Counted from the stretch's first letter, positions 35,995 to 48,830 are shown. The stretch: 64,000 nt of DNA from Stomorhina lunata (GCA_933228675.1 OW121743.1:82520759-82584758), one strand, 5' to 3'. Numbers and translations are program-made. The notes: generated from the letters alone by a model not told the origin.

Positions 35995-36560
35995 GTAAGA
36001 AAGTGCTATAGTCGGTCAAGGCTGACCATACGATACCCTTAACTACTAAGGACAAAGGTGTTCTTTTTCCTCTATCAAGACAAATATTTGATAAATTTTG
36101 CCATCATAAAAACATTTTCCCAAAACTTTTATATTTAAGCTGCTTCTTTTATTTCGACTAATATGTGAGCTAGGAGCAAATTTTACAAAACTTATGTAAG
36201 CAAAAAAAAATTCTTTTAAAATATTTATATTTGTGGCCAAAATATCAATTCCAGGAAGTGGGACCTATGGGAGGTACCATAAATAATGGACTGATTTCGA
36301 CGAATTTCAATACCCATGGCCCCACTACCAAAAAAAAATGATCTGTAACATATTTCATGAAATTATATTTCGAAGTGCGAAAAGCACTTTAATTACTTGC
36401 TTTACATGGGGGTCCAGCCAGCCAGTCAGACGGACGAAAGAACTGACATCGCTAAATCGACTTAGAAAGTAATTGTAAGCCTACTTGTATACTAAAAGGT
36501 GGGTCTAAGACAAATATTTCTATGCATTACATACATCAGCACAAACTTATAATACCCTTT
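35995..36560 (+). mobile_element. Fourth copy of the CAAGTAAGAAAG element, internally deleted
   Basis: Begins gtaagaaagtgctatagtcg and ends cagcacaaacttataatacc. It includes the ccagccagccag...gacggac tract near 36413 but lacks part of the middle present in the copy at 8892-9688. Confidence 0.72.
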
Positions 36561-36670
36561 TTTAAATTTCAGAAAAATTTTTAAATCCAAAGTAAATTCA
36601 ATTAACTACTATTTTCTAAGCTTTTCAAGTTACTAAAATTTTTAAGTTGAGTTTCTTACCCTTAAACTCA

Positions 36671-38168
36671 ACTTTTCTATAGAAAAGTCTTTCTATCGTC
36701 AACTTTTCTATAGAAAAGTCTTCCTATCGTCAACTTTTCTATAGAAAAGTCTTCCTATCGTCAACTTTTCTATAGAAAAGTCTTCCTATCGTCAACTTTT
36801 CTATAGAAAAGTCTTCCTATCGTCAACTTTTCTATAGAAAAGTCTTCCTATCGTCAACTTTTCTATAGAAAAGTCTTCCTATCGTCAACTTTTCTATAGA
36901 AAAGTCTTCCCATCGTCAACTTTTCTATAGAAAAGTCTTCCTATCGTCAACTTTTCTATAGAAAAGTCTTCCTATCGTCAACTTTTCTATAGAAAAGTCT
37001 TCCTATCGTCAACTTTTCTATAGAAAAGTCTTCCTATCGTCAACTTTTCTATAGAAAAGTCTTCCTATCGTCAACTTTTCTATAGAAAAGTCTTCCTATC
37101 GTCAACTTTTCTATAGAAAAGTCTTCCTATCGTCAACTTTTCTATAGAAAAGTCTTCCTATCGTCAACTTTTCTATAGAAAAGTCTTCCTATCGTCAACT
37201 TTTCTATAGAAAAGTCTTCCTATCGTCAACTTTTCTATAGAAAAGTCTTCCTATCGTCAACTTTTCTATAGAAAAGTCTTCCTATCGTCAACTTTTCTAT
37301 AGAAAAGTCTTCCTATCGTCAACTTTTCTATAGAAAAGTCTTCCTATCGTCAACTTTTCTATAGAAAAGTCTTCCTATCGTCAACTTTTCTATAGAAAAG
37401 TCTTCCTATCGTCAACTTTTCTATAGAAAAGTCTTCCTATCGTCAACTTTTCTTTAGAAAAGTCTTCCTATCGTCAACTTTTCTATAGAAAAGTCTTCCT
37501 ATCGTCAACTTTTCTATAGAAAAGTCTTCCTATCGTCAACTTTTCTATAGAAAAGTCTTCCTATCGTCAACTTTTCTATAGAAAAGTCTTCCTATCGTCA
37601 ACTTTTCTGTAGAAAAGTCTTCCTATCGTCAACTTTTCTACAGAAAAGTCTTCCTATCGTCAACTTTTCTATAGAAAAGTCTTCCAATCGTCAACTTTTC
37701 TATAGAAAAGTCTTCCTATCGTCAACCTTTCTATAGAAAAGTCTTCCTATCGTCAACTTTTCTATAGAAAAGTCTTCCTATCGTCAACTTTTCTATAGAA
37801 AAGTCTTCCTATCGTCAACTTTTCTATAGAAAAGTCTTCCTATCGTCAACTTTTCTATAGAAAAGTCTTCCTATCGGCAACTTTTCTATAGAAAAGTCTT
37901 CCTATCGTCAACTTTTCTATAGAAAAGCCTTCCTTTCGTCAACTTTTCTATAGAAAATTCTTCCTATCGTCAACTTTTCCATAAAAGAGTCTTCCTGTCG
38001 TCAACTTTTCCATAGAAGTGTCTCGCTATCGTCAACTTTTCTATAGAAATGTCTTCCTATCATTATCCTTTCTATAGAAATGTATTCTTATCGTCAACTT
38101 TTCTAAAGAAATGGCTTTCTATCGTCAACTTTTATATTGAACTGTCCTCTTATCGTCAACTTTACCTA
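36671..38168. repeat. 31 bp satellite, ACTTTTCTATAGAAAAGT core
   Basis: About 48 units, most identical, each an 18 bp perfect palindrome ACTTTTCTATAGAAAAGT plus CTTCCTATCGTCA. Point variants are rare until about 37940, after which units decay. Homogeneity implies recent amplification. Confidence 0.97.
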
Positions 38169-39004
38169 TAGTAAATTATAACCCTTAATTCCGAAAATAA
38201 AAAAATACTCGAAAAGTTTTCGAAAATATCTCAAGAAATAGCTGTTGAATTATTTTATAAAACCCAAAACAACCACAAATTTAAATAATATTTATTTCAG
38301 TTTTTTCCCAATTATTCACTTTATCTAGCAGTGAGCCTAAACCCTTTTGGAGTGTAGTTAAAGTTTAAAACCTCTAACTCATCATTATATTTCAAAATAA
38401 ATACTTTTACTCGCGTCAAAACGAAACCAATTCCCATATCAATCATCTATATATTGTCAGTTTAACTAGGCCTAATACTATCCTAGACAATAATGAAAAT
38501 GATAACAAGCCATCATGCATTTCAGACACATTCCAATACACAAGAATTTACAAACATGTGTCTGTCTGTAGTTGGTATGAAAAACCGTATAATAATAACA
38601 TGCGTGTTTTTCCATTTGGCTCACAGTATCTGTTTTTGGCCAAAACCGACAAAACAACCCTTTATTTACGACCAACATATAAATAAATTGAAAGCTTTCA
38701 AAATAATTTTTATTGTTTTAGAGAAAGTTTCTTTTTTCAATTTCCATTTTTTTTTGTTTTTGTTGCTTCGTTTTGGCAAACCACATAAACAATCAATTTT
38801 TGTGTTTTAGTTTATAAGTATGTGTGAGTTTTGTGAATTTATGTTTGTGTCTGTATGTGTGTGTGTGCTAGAGAGTTATAGTATATGAAGAGTTTTATTT
38901 GATAAAATATCATTATATCACTTGCTCTATTCTATTTAGCCACAAACAAATAACAATTATATTATAACCAGCAAATACAGAACGAATCATAGACTACTAC
39001 CAAC
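38169..39004. other. C-D intron, non-repetitive segment
   Basis: Unique intron. Opposed open frames at 38478-38810 (66 and 105 codons) lack recognisable motifs and are probably chance. A short GT microsatellite lies near 38820-38870. Confidence 0.45.
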
Positions 39005-40718
39005 ACATAGAAATAGACTAAGGCATAGACTAAGACATTGACTAAGACACAGACTAATACACACACTAAGACATAAACTAAGACATATACTAAGACATAG
39101 ACTAAGACATAGACTAAGACATAGACTAAGACATAGACTAAGACATAGACTAAGACATAGACTAAGACATAGACTAAGACATAGACTAAGACATAGACTA
39201 AGACATAGACTAAGACATAGACTAAGACATAGACTAAGACATAGACTAAGACATAGACTAAGACATAGACTAAGACATAGACTAAGACATAGACTAAGAC
39301 ATAGACTAAGACATAGACTAAGACATAGACTAAGACATAGACTAAGACATAGACTAAGACATAGACTAAGACATAGACTAAGACATAGACTAAGACATAG
39401 ACTAAGACATAGACTAAGACATAGACTAAGACATAGACTAAGACATAGACTAAGACATAGACTAAGACATAGACTAAGACATAGACTAAGACATAGACTA
39501 AGACATAGACTAAGACATAGACTAAGACATAGACTAAGACATAGACTAAGACATAGACTAAGACAAAGACTAAGACATAGACTAAGACATAGACTAAGAC
39601 ATCGACTAAGACATAGACTAAGATAATGACTAAGACATAGACTAAGACATAGACTAAGACATAGACTAAGACATAGACTAAGACATAGACTAAGGCATAG
39701 ACTAAGACATAGACTAAGACATAGACTAAGACATAGACTAAGACAAAGACTAAGACAAAGACTAAGACATAGACTAAGATATAGAGTAAGACATAGACTA
39801 AGACATAGACTCAGACATAGACTAAGACATAGACTAAGACATTGATTAAGACATAGACTAAGACATAGACTAAGACATAGACTAAGACATAGACTAAGAC
39901 ATAGACTAAGACATAGACTAAGACATAGACTAAGACATAGACTAAGACATAGACTAAGACACAGACCAAGACATAGACTAAGACATAGACTAAGACATAG
40001 ATTAAGGCATAGACTAAGACATAGACAAAGACATAGACTAAGACATAGACTAAGACATAGACTAAGACATAGACTAAGACATAGACTAAGACATAGACTA
40101 AGACATAGACCAAGACATAGACTAAGACATAGACTAAGACATAGACTAAGACATAGACTAAGACATAATCTAAGACATAGGCTAAGACGTAGACTAAGAC
40201 ATAGACTAAGACATAGACTAAGACATAGACTAAGACATAGACTAAGACATAGACTAAGACATAGACTAAGACATAGACTAAGACATAGACTAAGACATAG
40301 ACTAAGACATAGACTAAGACATAGACTAAGACATAGACTAAGACATAGACTAAGACATAGACCAAGACATGGACTAAGACATAGACTAAGACATAGACTA
40401 GGACAAAGACTAAGACATAGACTAACACATAGACTAGGACAAAGACTAAGACATAGACTAAGGCATAGACTAAGACATAGACTAAGACACAGACCAAGAC
40501 ATAGACTAAGACATAGACTAAGACATAGAATAAGACATAGAATAAGATATAGACTAAGACATACACTAAGGCATAGACTAAGACATAGATTAAGACATAT
40601 ATTAAGACATAGACAAAGACATAGACTAAGACTTTGACTATATTTCCTATACTAAGACTTAGACTAATTATAGAATATGGCATTCAATAAGACATAGACT
40701 AAGACATAGTTTTTGACA
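39005..40718. repeat. 12 bp satellite ACATAGACTAAG, forward orientation
   Basis: About 140 units. Long stretches near 39090-39560 are perfect; the last 700 bp carry scattered changes. Because 12 is divisible by three the minus strand stays open for 290 codons as VYVL repeats, which is an artefact. It lies in the intron upstream of exon D. Confidence 0.97.
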
Positions 40719-41625
40719 TATGCTATATTTCTGGCTACCCTGAATCCAACTATTATACGCTTATATATACAAAGGATAGTAGTGTTTTAGGTGTACATAA
40801 CCTATAATGTATACGAAAACCCAGTAGTTTTAAAATTAAAGAACATCTTAAAATCTAGTTTAAATATTAGCAATATTTAGAGAAGAAAATTTGTCCTCAT
40901 TCTGCTAAGAGTCGTCCTGCTACCTAATTTTTAAGTTAGTTACCACTCCTTCTCTCTCGAAACAGTCAGGCAATTACTTATATCCGCTTATCTTTTCAGG
41001 GAGGCAATCTATATGAGTATATGTGAAATATTTGTGATGATAAATTGAAAACAATTGAAAATTCAATTTCAATTATTGAATTTTATGTTTTTTTGTTCAA
41101 TTGCATTCACATGTGTAGCAATTTTAAATATTTGCAGTAGCAGTTACAATTTACCAAGTTATCTACAAGCTGTGCCTCAAATATGTGATTGTCTTCATTG
41201 TGTTAATATTTTATGATTGCGATTAAAAATTAGAAGCAAAATTGATTTGCATTTCGTTTCCCTTCTGATCAGTGATTAAGCAACGCTGAACGGGTTCTTC
41301 CTGTTTTTACATAAAGTTCAATAGAGCTATATTTGCATTTAATATTACTAATTAATTAAAGTGTAAAAAGAATTTGAGTGCTGGTGGTTTAAACTACTAT
41401 TTATTTAAGCCGCCACAATTGTTATCAATATCTCTCCAATTATATTTGAAAAATATTTATACGTTTTTAAATATGCGCGAAGGCATATTGATAAAATACT
41501 AGGGAATTAAATGAGTTTGATGGTTAAACTTTATGGATGTTGTATTTTAATGAATGGTTATTTTTAATAACACTATGCTACAGGAAAATTATGCATGCAA
41601 AATAACTTTTGAAGTTCCAGAGGTG
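40719..41625. other. C-D intron, mixed-composition segment, possible regulatory sequence
   Basis: About 0.9 kb between two satellites with moderately complex sequence (caattgaaaattcaatttca, tttgcagtagcagttacaat). No coding potential seen. Regulatory function is conjecture. Confidence 0.3.
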
Positions 41626-43075
41626 TCTTTTTAACGTCAACTTTTCTATAGAAATGTCTTTCTATCGTCAACATTTCTATAGAAATGTCTTCCTAACGTC
41701 AACTCTTCTATAGAAATATCTTCCTAACGTCAACTCTTCTATAGAAATGCCTTCCAAACGTCAACTTTTCTAAAGAAATGTCTTCCTAACGTCAACTTTT
41801 CTATAGAAATGTCTTCCTAACGTCAACTTTTCTATAGAAATGTCTTCCCAACTTCAACTTTTCTATAAAAATGTCTTCCTAACGTCAACTTTTCTATAGA
41901 AATGTCTTCCTAACGTCAACTTTTCTATAGAAGTATCTTCCTAATGTCAACTTTTCTATAGAAATGTCTTCGTAACGTCAACTTTTCTATAGAAATGTCT
42001 TCCTAACGTCAACTTTTCTATAGAAATGTCTTCCTAACGTCAACTTTTCTATAGAAATGTCTTCCTAACGTCAACTTTTCTATAGAAATGTCTTCCTAAC
42101 GTCAACTTTTCTATAGAAATGTCTTCCTAACGTCAACTTTTCTATTGAAATGTCTTCCTAACGTCAACTTTTCTATAGAAATGTCTTCCTAACGTCAACT
42201 TTTCTATAGAAATGTCTTCCTAACGTCAACTTTTCTATAGAAATGTCTTCCTAACGTCAACTTTTCTATAGAAATGTCTTCCTAACGTCAACTTTTCTAT
42301 AGAAATGTCTTCCTAACGTCAACTTTTCTATAGAAGTATCTTCCTAATGTCAACTTTTTTATTTAAGAAATGTCTACCTAACGTCAACTTTTCTATAGAA
42401 ATGTCTTCCTAACATCAACTTTTCTTTAGAAATATCCTCTTAACGTCAACTTTTCTATAGAAATGTCTCCTTAATGTCAGCTTTTCTTTAGAAATGTCTT
42501 CCTAACATCAACTTTTCTATAGAAATATCTTCCTAACGCCAACTTTTCTATAGAAATGTCTTCCTGACGTTAACTTTTCTATAAAAATGTCTTCCTTAGG
42601 TCAACTTTTCTATAGAAATGTCTTCCTTATGTCAACTCTTCTATAGAAATGTCTTCCTAACGTCAACTCTTCTATAGAAATGTCTTCCTAACGTCAACTC
42701 TTCTATAGAAATGTCTTCCTAACGTCAACTTTTCTATAGAAATGTCTTCCTAACCTCAACTTTTCTATAGAAATGTCTTCCTATCGTCAACATTTCTATA
42801 GAAATGCCTTCCTAACGTCAACTTTTCTATAGAAATGTCTTCCTAACGTCAACTTTTTTACAGAAATGTCTTCCTAACGGCAACCTTTCTTTAGAAATGT
42901 CTTCCTAACGTCAACTCTTCTATAGAAATGTCTTCCTAACATAAACTTTTCTATAGAAATGTCTTTTTATCGTCAACTTTTCTCTAGAAATGTCTTCATA
43001 TCGTCAATTTTTCTATAGAAATATCTTTCTATCTTCAACTTTTCTATAGAAATGTTTCTCATTGTCATCTTTTAG
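41626..43075. repeat. 31 bp satellite, CTATAGAAATGTCTTC variant
   Basis: About 46 units of the same 31 bp family as 36671-38168 with two consistent changes: AAAAG to AAATG, which breaks the outer palindrome, and TATCGTC to TAACGTC. More diverged between copies than its sister, with TATCGTC retained at both edges. Confidence 0.96.
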
Positions 43076-43559
43076 AACGGTCATCGACTTTTGAATAGAT
43101 ACAATTTGTTATTTGATAATCTTTGGATATGTTTGCTGAAGCATTGTGTAATTATAAGAGCATATGATTGTTATTGCAAATATTCATTAACATATGTAAA
43201 TAAAAAGATATAATACAGATATTATATGTTTTAAAAAAATTTTGCATAAGCGATAAACATAAGCATTCAAAAAATAGGCTGGTCCAGTAAAAATTAAAAG
43301 TTTTTTTAGACAAATCAGAAAAAAATGTTGACAACTCTTTTGTTATTTCTTTTACAAGGGGCAACAAGTAAATCAGTCTTAGAAATGACTGATTTATCTC
43401 ATTTACTCCCGGATCGACCCAAATATTAATTTAAAAAATTGTTAAAAAACAAACATATTTAAATTGTTAAACATTCACTTAAACCCTAGCAAAAAGTTAA
43501 ACTTAACCATTGTTTATATTAATATCATTTCATGTATCTTTCTCGTGTTTACTCAACAG
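43076..43559. other. End of the C-D intron
   Basis: Unique AT-rich sequence with a pyrimidine-rich end (tttctcgtgtttactcaacag) serving exon D. Confidence 0.6.
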
Positions 43560-43719
43560 GATCCAGATGCATCATTTGACATTAACGGCAATGATTCCGA
43601 TCCAACGCCACAGGATAATGGCGATAACAAGCATGGAACCAGATGTGCTGGCGAAGTTGCTGCCGTAGCCTTTAATAATTATTGTGGTGTAGGTGTTGCA
43701 TATAATGCTAGTATTGGCG
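43560..43719 (+). CDS. Fur2: Furin-like convertase (Fur2-like), exon D: catalytic His and calcium site
   Basis: Exon of 160 nt, entering in phase 0 and leaving after one base of a Gly codon (ATT GGC G|gtaagt); acceptor caacag. It encodes [20 protein letters not shown], then [15 protein letters not shown], whose His (visible residue 182) aligns with catalytic His194 of furin. [14 protein letters not shown] follows: the first Asn of FNN aligns with calcium ligand Asn208 and the Cys with Cys211. The block closely matches my recollection of Drosophila Fur2 and less that of Fur1. YNAS creates an N-glycosylation sequon not present in human furin (YNAR). An open frame running about 95 nt further upstream, with an ATG at 43464, is intron read-through. 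The exon is isolated: a 17.5 kb intron precedes it and a 12.2 kb intron follows, with 12 bp satellite arrays in opposite orientations on its two sides. Confidence 0.96.
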
Positions 43720-44130
43720 GTAAGTACATAATCTACAAATACATACATATTTAACACAGACATACATGCAGACAATGTATCCGCAAACATAATTATAGTG
43801 ATTAAAATTAAAGCGTATAAAAAGAGAAACAGTGAAATGATTATGTAAGCATATGTTTGCTTTTTTTTCATACAGTTCTACAAAAATATTAAAAGTCATC
43901 AAAATTAATTAATTTTGAGATTAAAATTTATGTAAGAATTAAAAATATGCAAAATACCACCAGCGAAATTATGTAAAACTTTAAATGAAATGAGTTAAAT
44001 GAAAGTCAATAGCTTGTTTTGGTTACAATTGTTAATTTTGTTTTTAAAGCAACATGTTGCTGCAACATTGTTTAAAAGAGCAATGATTTTTATTAAATTT
44101 AATCGTAAGTTCCTTAAAGGCAGCTTTTGG
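43720..44130. other. Start of the D-E intron
   Basis: Donor gtaagt, then unique AT-rich intron. A minus-strand open frame overlapping exon D is a shadow. Confidence 0.55.
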
Positions 44131-45845
44131 TCTATTGTCTAAATCTTAGTCTATGTAAGACATATGTCTGAGTCAATGTCTGAGTCTATGACTCAGACTA
44201 TGTCACAGTCTATGTCTCAATCTATGTCTTAGTCTATGTCTTAGTCTATGTCTTAGTCTATGTCTTAGTCTATGTCTTAGTGTATGTCTTAGTATATATC
44301 TTAGTCTATGTCTGAGTCTATGTCTCAGTCTATGTCATAGTCTATGTCTTAGTCTATGTCTTAGTCTATGTCTTAGTCTATATCTTAGTCTATGTCTTAT
44401 TCTGTGTCTTAGTCTATGTCTTAGTCTATGTCTTAGTCTATGTCTTAGTCTGTGTCTTAGTCTATGTCTTAGTCTATGTTTAGTCTATGTTTAGTCTATG
44501 TCTTAGTCTATGTCTTAGTCTATGTCTTAGTCTATGTCTTAGTCTATGTCTTAGTCTATGTCTTAGTCTATGTCTTAGTCTATGTTTTAGTCTATGTCTT
44601 AGTCTATGTCTTAGTCTATGTCTTAGTCTATGTCTTAGTCTATGTCTTAGTCTATGTCTTAGTCTATGTCTTAGTCTATGTCTTAGTCTATGTCTTAGTC
44701 TATGTCTTAGTCTATGTCTTAGTCTATGCCTTAGTCTATGCCTTAGTCTATGTCTTAGTATATGTCTTAGTCTATGTCTTAGTCTATGTCTTAGTCTATG
44801 TCTTAGTCTATGTCTTAGTCTATGTCTTAGTCTATGTCTTAGTCTATGTCTTAGTCTATGTCTTAGTCTATGTCTTAGTCTATGTCTTAGTCTATGTCTT
44901 AGTCTATGTCTTAGTCTATGTCTTAGTCTATGTCTTAGTCTATGTCTTAGTCTATGTCTTAGTCTATGTCTTAGTCTATGTCTTAGTCTATGTCTTAGTC
45001 TATGTCTTAGTCTATGTCTTAGTCTATGTCTTAGTCTATGTCTTAGTCTATGTCTTAGTCTATGTCTTAGTCTATGTCTTAGTCTATGTCTTAGTCTATG
45101 TCTTAGTCTATGTCTTAGTCTATGTCTTAGTCTATGTCTTAGTCTATGTCTTAGTCTATGTCTTAGTCTATGTCTTAGTCTATGTCTTAGTCTATGTCTT
45201 AGTCTATGTCTTAGTCTATGTCTTAGTCTATGTCTTAGTCTATGTCTTAGTCTATGTCTTAGTCTATGTCTTAGTCTATGTCTTAGTCTATGTCTTAGTC
45301 TATGTCTTAGTCTATGTCTTAGTCTATGTCTTAGTCTATGTCTTAGTCTATGTCTTAGTCTATGTCTTAGTCTATGTCTTAGTCTATGTCTTAGTCTATG
45401 TCTTAGTCTATGTCTTAGTCTATGTCTTAGTCTATGTCTTAGTCTATGTCTTAGTCTATGTCTTAGTCTATGTCTTAGTCTATGTCTTAGTCTATGTCTT
45501 AGTCTATGTCTTAGTCTATGTCTTAGTCTATGTCTTAGTCTATGTCTTAGTATATGTCTTAGTCTATGTCTTAGTCTATGTCTTAGTCTATGTCTTAGTC
45601 TATGTCTTAGTCTATGTCTTAGTCTATGTCTTAGTCTATGTCTTAGTCTATGTCTTAGTCTATGTCTTAGTCTATGTCTTAGTCAATGTCTTAGTCTATG
45701 TCTTAGTCTATGTCTTAGTCTATGTCTTAGTCTATGTCTTAGTCTATGTCTTAGTCTATGTCTTAGTCTATGTCTTAGTCTATGTTTTAGTCTATGTCTT
45801 AGTCTATGTCTTAGTCTATGTCCTAGTCTTATGCTTTATGTCTGA
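44131..45845. repeat. 12 bp satellite TATGTCTTAGTC, reverse orientation
   Basis: The exact reverse complement of the unit at 39005-40718. About 140 units, with an apparently perfect run of some 65 units from 44761 to 45540. The two long + strand open frames (YVLV and SLCL repeats, 467 and 452 codons) are repeat artefacts: two of three frames lack stops. It begins 411 bp after exon D. Confidence 0.97.
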
Positions 45846-48110
45846 AGCAAATTCTTTTTTTTTCTGCGTTATCCCATAGTCTATACAGGAGCACGCATTC
45901 TTTGTTTGTCCATGTGTGCATCACAAGAAAATTTAACAAAAAACTATGACACATTCAATGCATGTCTAAATATATATAAAAATAGACGCAAATATTTATA
46001 TACCGCTCACATTTTCCGAAAAGCTCTCAAAAATACATATAAAACCACAAATGTGCTCAAATACAAATGAATGCAATAGAATAAAAGCGGGAATCTTCCT
46101 AGAAATATTGGTACCAACTGATAACAAATAATGGGCACCTAAACACCCATACTATAGCTTAAGTCCCACTTCCCTTTAACACTTTAAAATAGCAACCCAC
46201 TTCGTAAGCCTGTATGCATTCACTTATACATATACGTATATGAAAGTGTTAGTTTGTTGATTTTACAGAGCACTTAAAATTTTTTCATTCAATATTATTA
46301 CTATTTCTTCAATTTTCCAACACATGATGATAATGAAAAAGAATAATAATGGAAAATAAAAGAAAAACTCAACTCAGAATCCTTAAAACAAACAATTGCA
46401 AATTATTTTACAATAAGGAAGACTATAACGAGTTTTATTGCAGCTGCGATTATAACATAACGCCAGAATCATGCATCAAATAGAAATTGTTTGCAGTGGT
46501 TGCAAATGAGACTAAAGATTTTACTTATATTAGAATAGATACGACTTATATTAGAATAGACACGACTAGAAATATAATTATTTGAAAAGGTTTTTATAAC
46601 ATATTTTAGGGGTTTAGAATAGCATTGATTGGAAAAATAACCTTAACCTTAGATATAGTCCTTATGTTAGTCTTTGGCTTTGTCTGTGTTTTGCTATATC
46701 AACGGTGGGCACCGCTTACCGCTCGTTGTTGAGGTTTTCTTCCTAAATTTGAGTTTTTGGAATAAATTATCTGAAAAATTATTATAAACGCGGCCCTAAA
46801 AATATTAGAAAATAGAAAAACAAGAAAATAGTTAATTTTTAGAACAATGAGTAGTTATTTGTATTGACAAAAAAATAATGTGAGTCGTTGTGTTTTATTT
46901 GAAAAGGTATCTTTTCCATTAAAAAAGTAACCAATTTTACGTCGACATTATGAAATAAGCCATTCATTTTTAATTCAATAACTAAACGGAAGTATGAAGA
47001 AGTTAAATTTAAGAAGAGAAACTTGAAAAAAGTGATTTAAGTTTTTAACGTGGTAACACAAACTACATAAATTGATCTCTCGGATTCCTTTGTCACTCAC
47101 ACTCGAATTGGCAAAATTAGGATAAATGTAAAACAATTGTGTAGTATTTATTTTAGCTACTGTGTCTACCGACATTCAGGATATTTCAAGTTTCAATTTC
47201 TAAAGTAGTAAAATTATTTTTTTTCTTAAAATTTATATGACATATGACAGATAAGCCATCGAACACGTTTCCATTAAAAACCATTTTGGTCGAAAATGTA
47301 GATAGCACTTTTTGAATATAAAGCGTCGATATGAGATGTTATGTTATCATTTTATACCTTTTTTACCCATTTTGCCCCCTGAAATCAAAATGTACCAAAT
47401 ATGTATTCAATACTTTTTCACATCTGTTAGTAGCAGTACAAAGTTCCTTTGTTTATTCTTTTGTTCAAAAGATAATAGTGGGTTAAAAAGTACCAAAAAA
47501 AACATTTTCACCCCTTTTTTTACCCAAATCAAGCACAAATTAAAAAAAAACTAAACACCTGACCGCTCATTTTCATAGCAGTTCAAAAAAGAGATATAAC
47601 GTTGTCACCTTTTTTTTGTCCCTTTTTACTTCCTAAGCGGTAAAAGTTTCAAAAGTCCATTCAAATTTAATCAAAATTATTCAATTAAATCCGACTGATC
47701 ATTTGCACCCTTTCTCTGATAATATTCAGTCATTTCCTTCTTGGGAATTATTACCCAAGTTCTTTTTGATATTGTAAAAGGGCTCTTGTTGCCTCCAAGC
47801 ATGCCCAGCCCTGTGCTATATGTTCAGACTAAAGTTGGGTCTATTTATACATTTCTTAGTATATGCCTTGTTGTAAGTCTGAGACAGTATTTGTTATTTG
47901 TCATTTAATATATGATGAACTAGAAAATTTACTTAAAGTAAATTTATATAATAGGATCAGATGAGATTAGGGAAAGTTCCTCATCCTTTCAAATATAATA
48001 CATATTATTATACTTATTGTCGTGTGCATAGATATCAAGATATAGCTCTTATACTTCCTACAACAAAACTCCAAATAGCAGCACTCGTATCGATCGAAAT
48101 GTATGATATG
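45846..48110. other. D-E intron, non-repetitive segment
   Basis: 2.3 kb of unique sequence. Short open frames at 46975-47175 and 47312-47554 show no motif. Nothing coding supported. Confidence 0.5.
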
Positions 48111-48339
48111 TCAGAAACGTTTGTGTAGCATACTTTTAGGATAATCTAAATAATATATAAATTATTAGGTTCACAGCATTGTAACTTATTTTTCAAAAGT
48201 TCCCTGATAGTAAAATAATTTCACTTAAACCTTATGTTTTGACAAACAATCGGATATATTTAGATATCAAATTTTATTAAACTTTTTGCAAAATAAATTA
48301 TTTTGAAAATCCCTAAGGTATGTTACACAATAAGTCTGA
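48111..48339 (-). mobile_element. Third TCAGA...CATAC TIR element, uninterrupted, 229 bp
   Basis: tcagaaacgtttgtgtagca then tacttttagg at the left and ccctaaggtatgttacacaa then taagtctga at the right are inverted repeats. The interior is the reverse complement of the copies at 10340 and 20361, and it supplies the empty-site sequence for both of their insertions. Confidence 0.75.
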
Positions 48340-48560
48340 ATTTTCGATTAATATCGAATGGGGCGATTTATTTTCATCAAGTCTTTTTTGAATAAAGCAC
48401 GATCAGAGAAGGGGGATTTTCTTCTCTCATACTAAGCAAAATCTAAAAATTTCCTTCATTTGAAATATGGACAAAATTTAATTCATTTTAAATATTTCTT
48501 ATCATCATGAAATATTTATATAATTCTTCAAAATCTTAAAATTCACACAAATTATACAAT
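48340..48560. other. D-E intron, short non-repetitive segment
   Basis: AT-rich, nothing recognised. Confidence 0.4.
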
Positions 48561-48830
48561 AGAAAAATTATTCACACTTAATCCCAGTCTATTATATTTA
48601 TTTATTTATTAATGAAATAAACAATCATTTGCTAAAATGCGAGGTTTTAGATCTCTCTAAAAGTAGAGATTTTCCTTCTGAAGATTATGTCCCAACCTAC
48701 CATCGAAACGCGTCGAGAAAATGGCTATTACATTAATAAATAAATTAAATAGACTGGGATTAAGTGGGAATAGTTTTTTTATAATATCTACTATCCCGAC
48801 AATTTTGTTATTGTTTGATATTCACAAAAA
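48561..48830. mobile_element. Dispersed element sharing a module with the 465 bp repeat
   Basis: The interior has atgcgaggttttagatctct then ccatcgaaacgcgtcgag, shared with each unit at 60692-62191, and a right-hand end (cccgacaattttgttattgt) matching cccgactattttgttatttt there. The arms cacttaatcccagtctatt (left) and aatagactgggattaagtg (right) are perfect inverted repeats. Confidence 0.65.

Noticed and set aside
36671..38168. Regular 31 bp repeats suggestive of a CRISPR array
   Set aside because: Units abut with no unique spacers, no cas genes, and the genome is eukaryotic.
38478..38810. Opposed frames of 66 and 105 codons in the C-D intron
   Set aside because: Composition expected of random AT-rich DNA, no motif, no splice or promoter context.
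39811..40683. 290-codon minus-strand VYVL frame (and a 121-codon one at 53779-54144)
   Set aside because: Same 12 bp satellite in the opposite orientation.
43464..43559. ATG-initiated extension upstream of exon D
   Set aside because: The extra residues are intron read-through ahead of a clear acceptor (caacag) at which conserved convertase sequence begins.
44476..45879. Two overlapping + strand open frames of 467 and 452 codons (YVLV and SLCL repeats)
   Set aside because: Both are translations of a 12 bp satellite, whose period is divisible by three so frames stay open; there is no non-repetitive domain.
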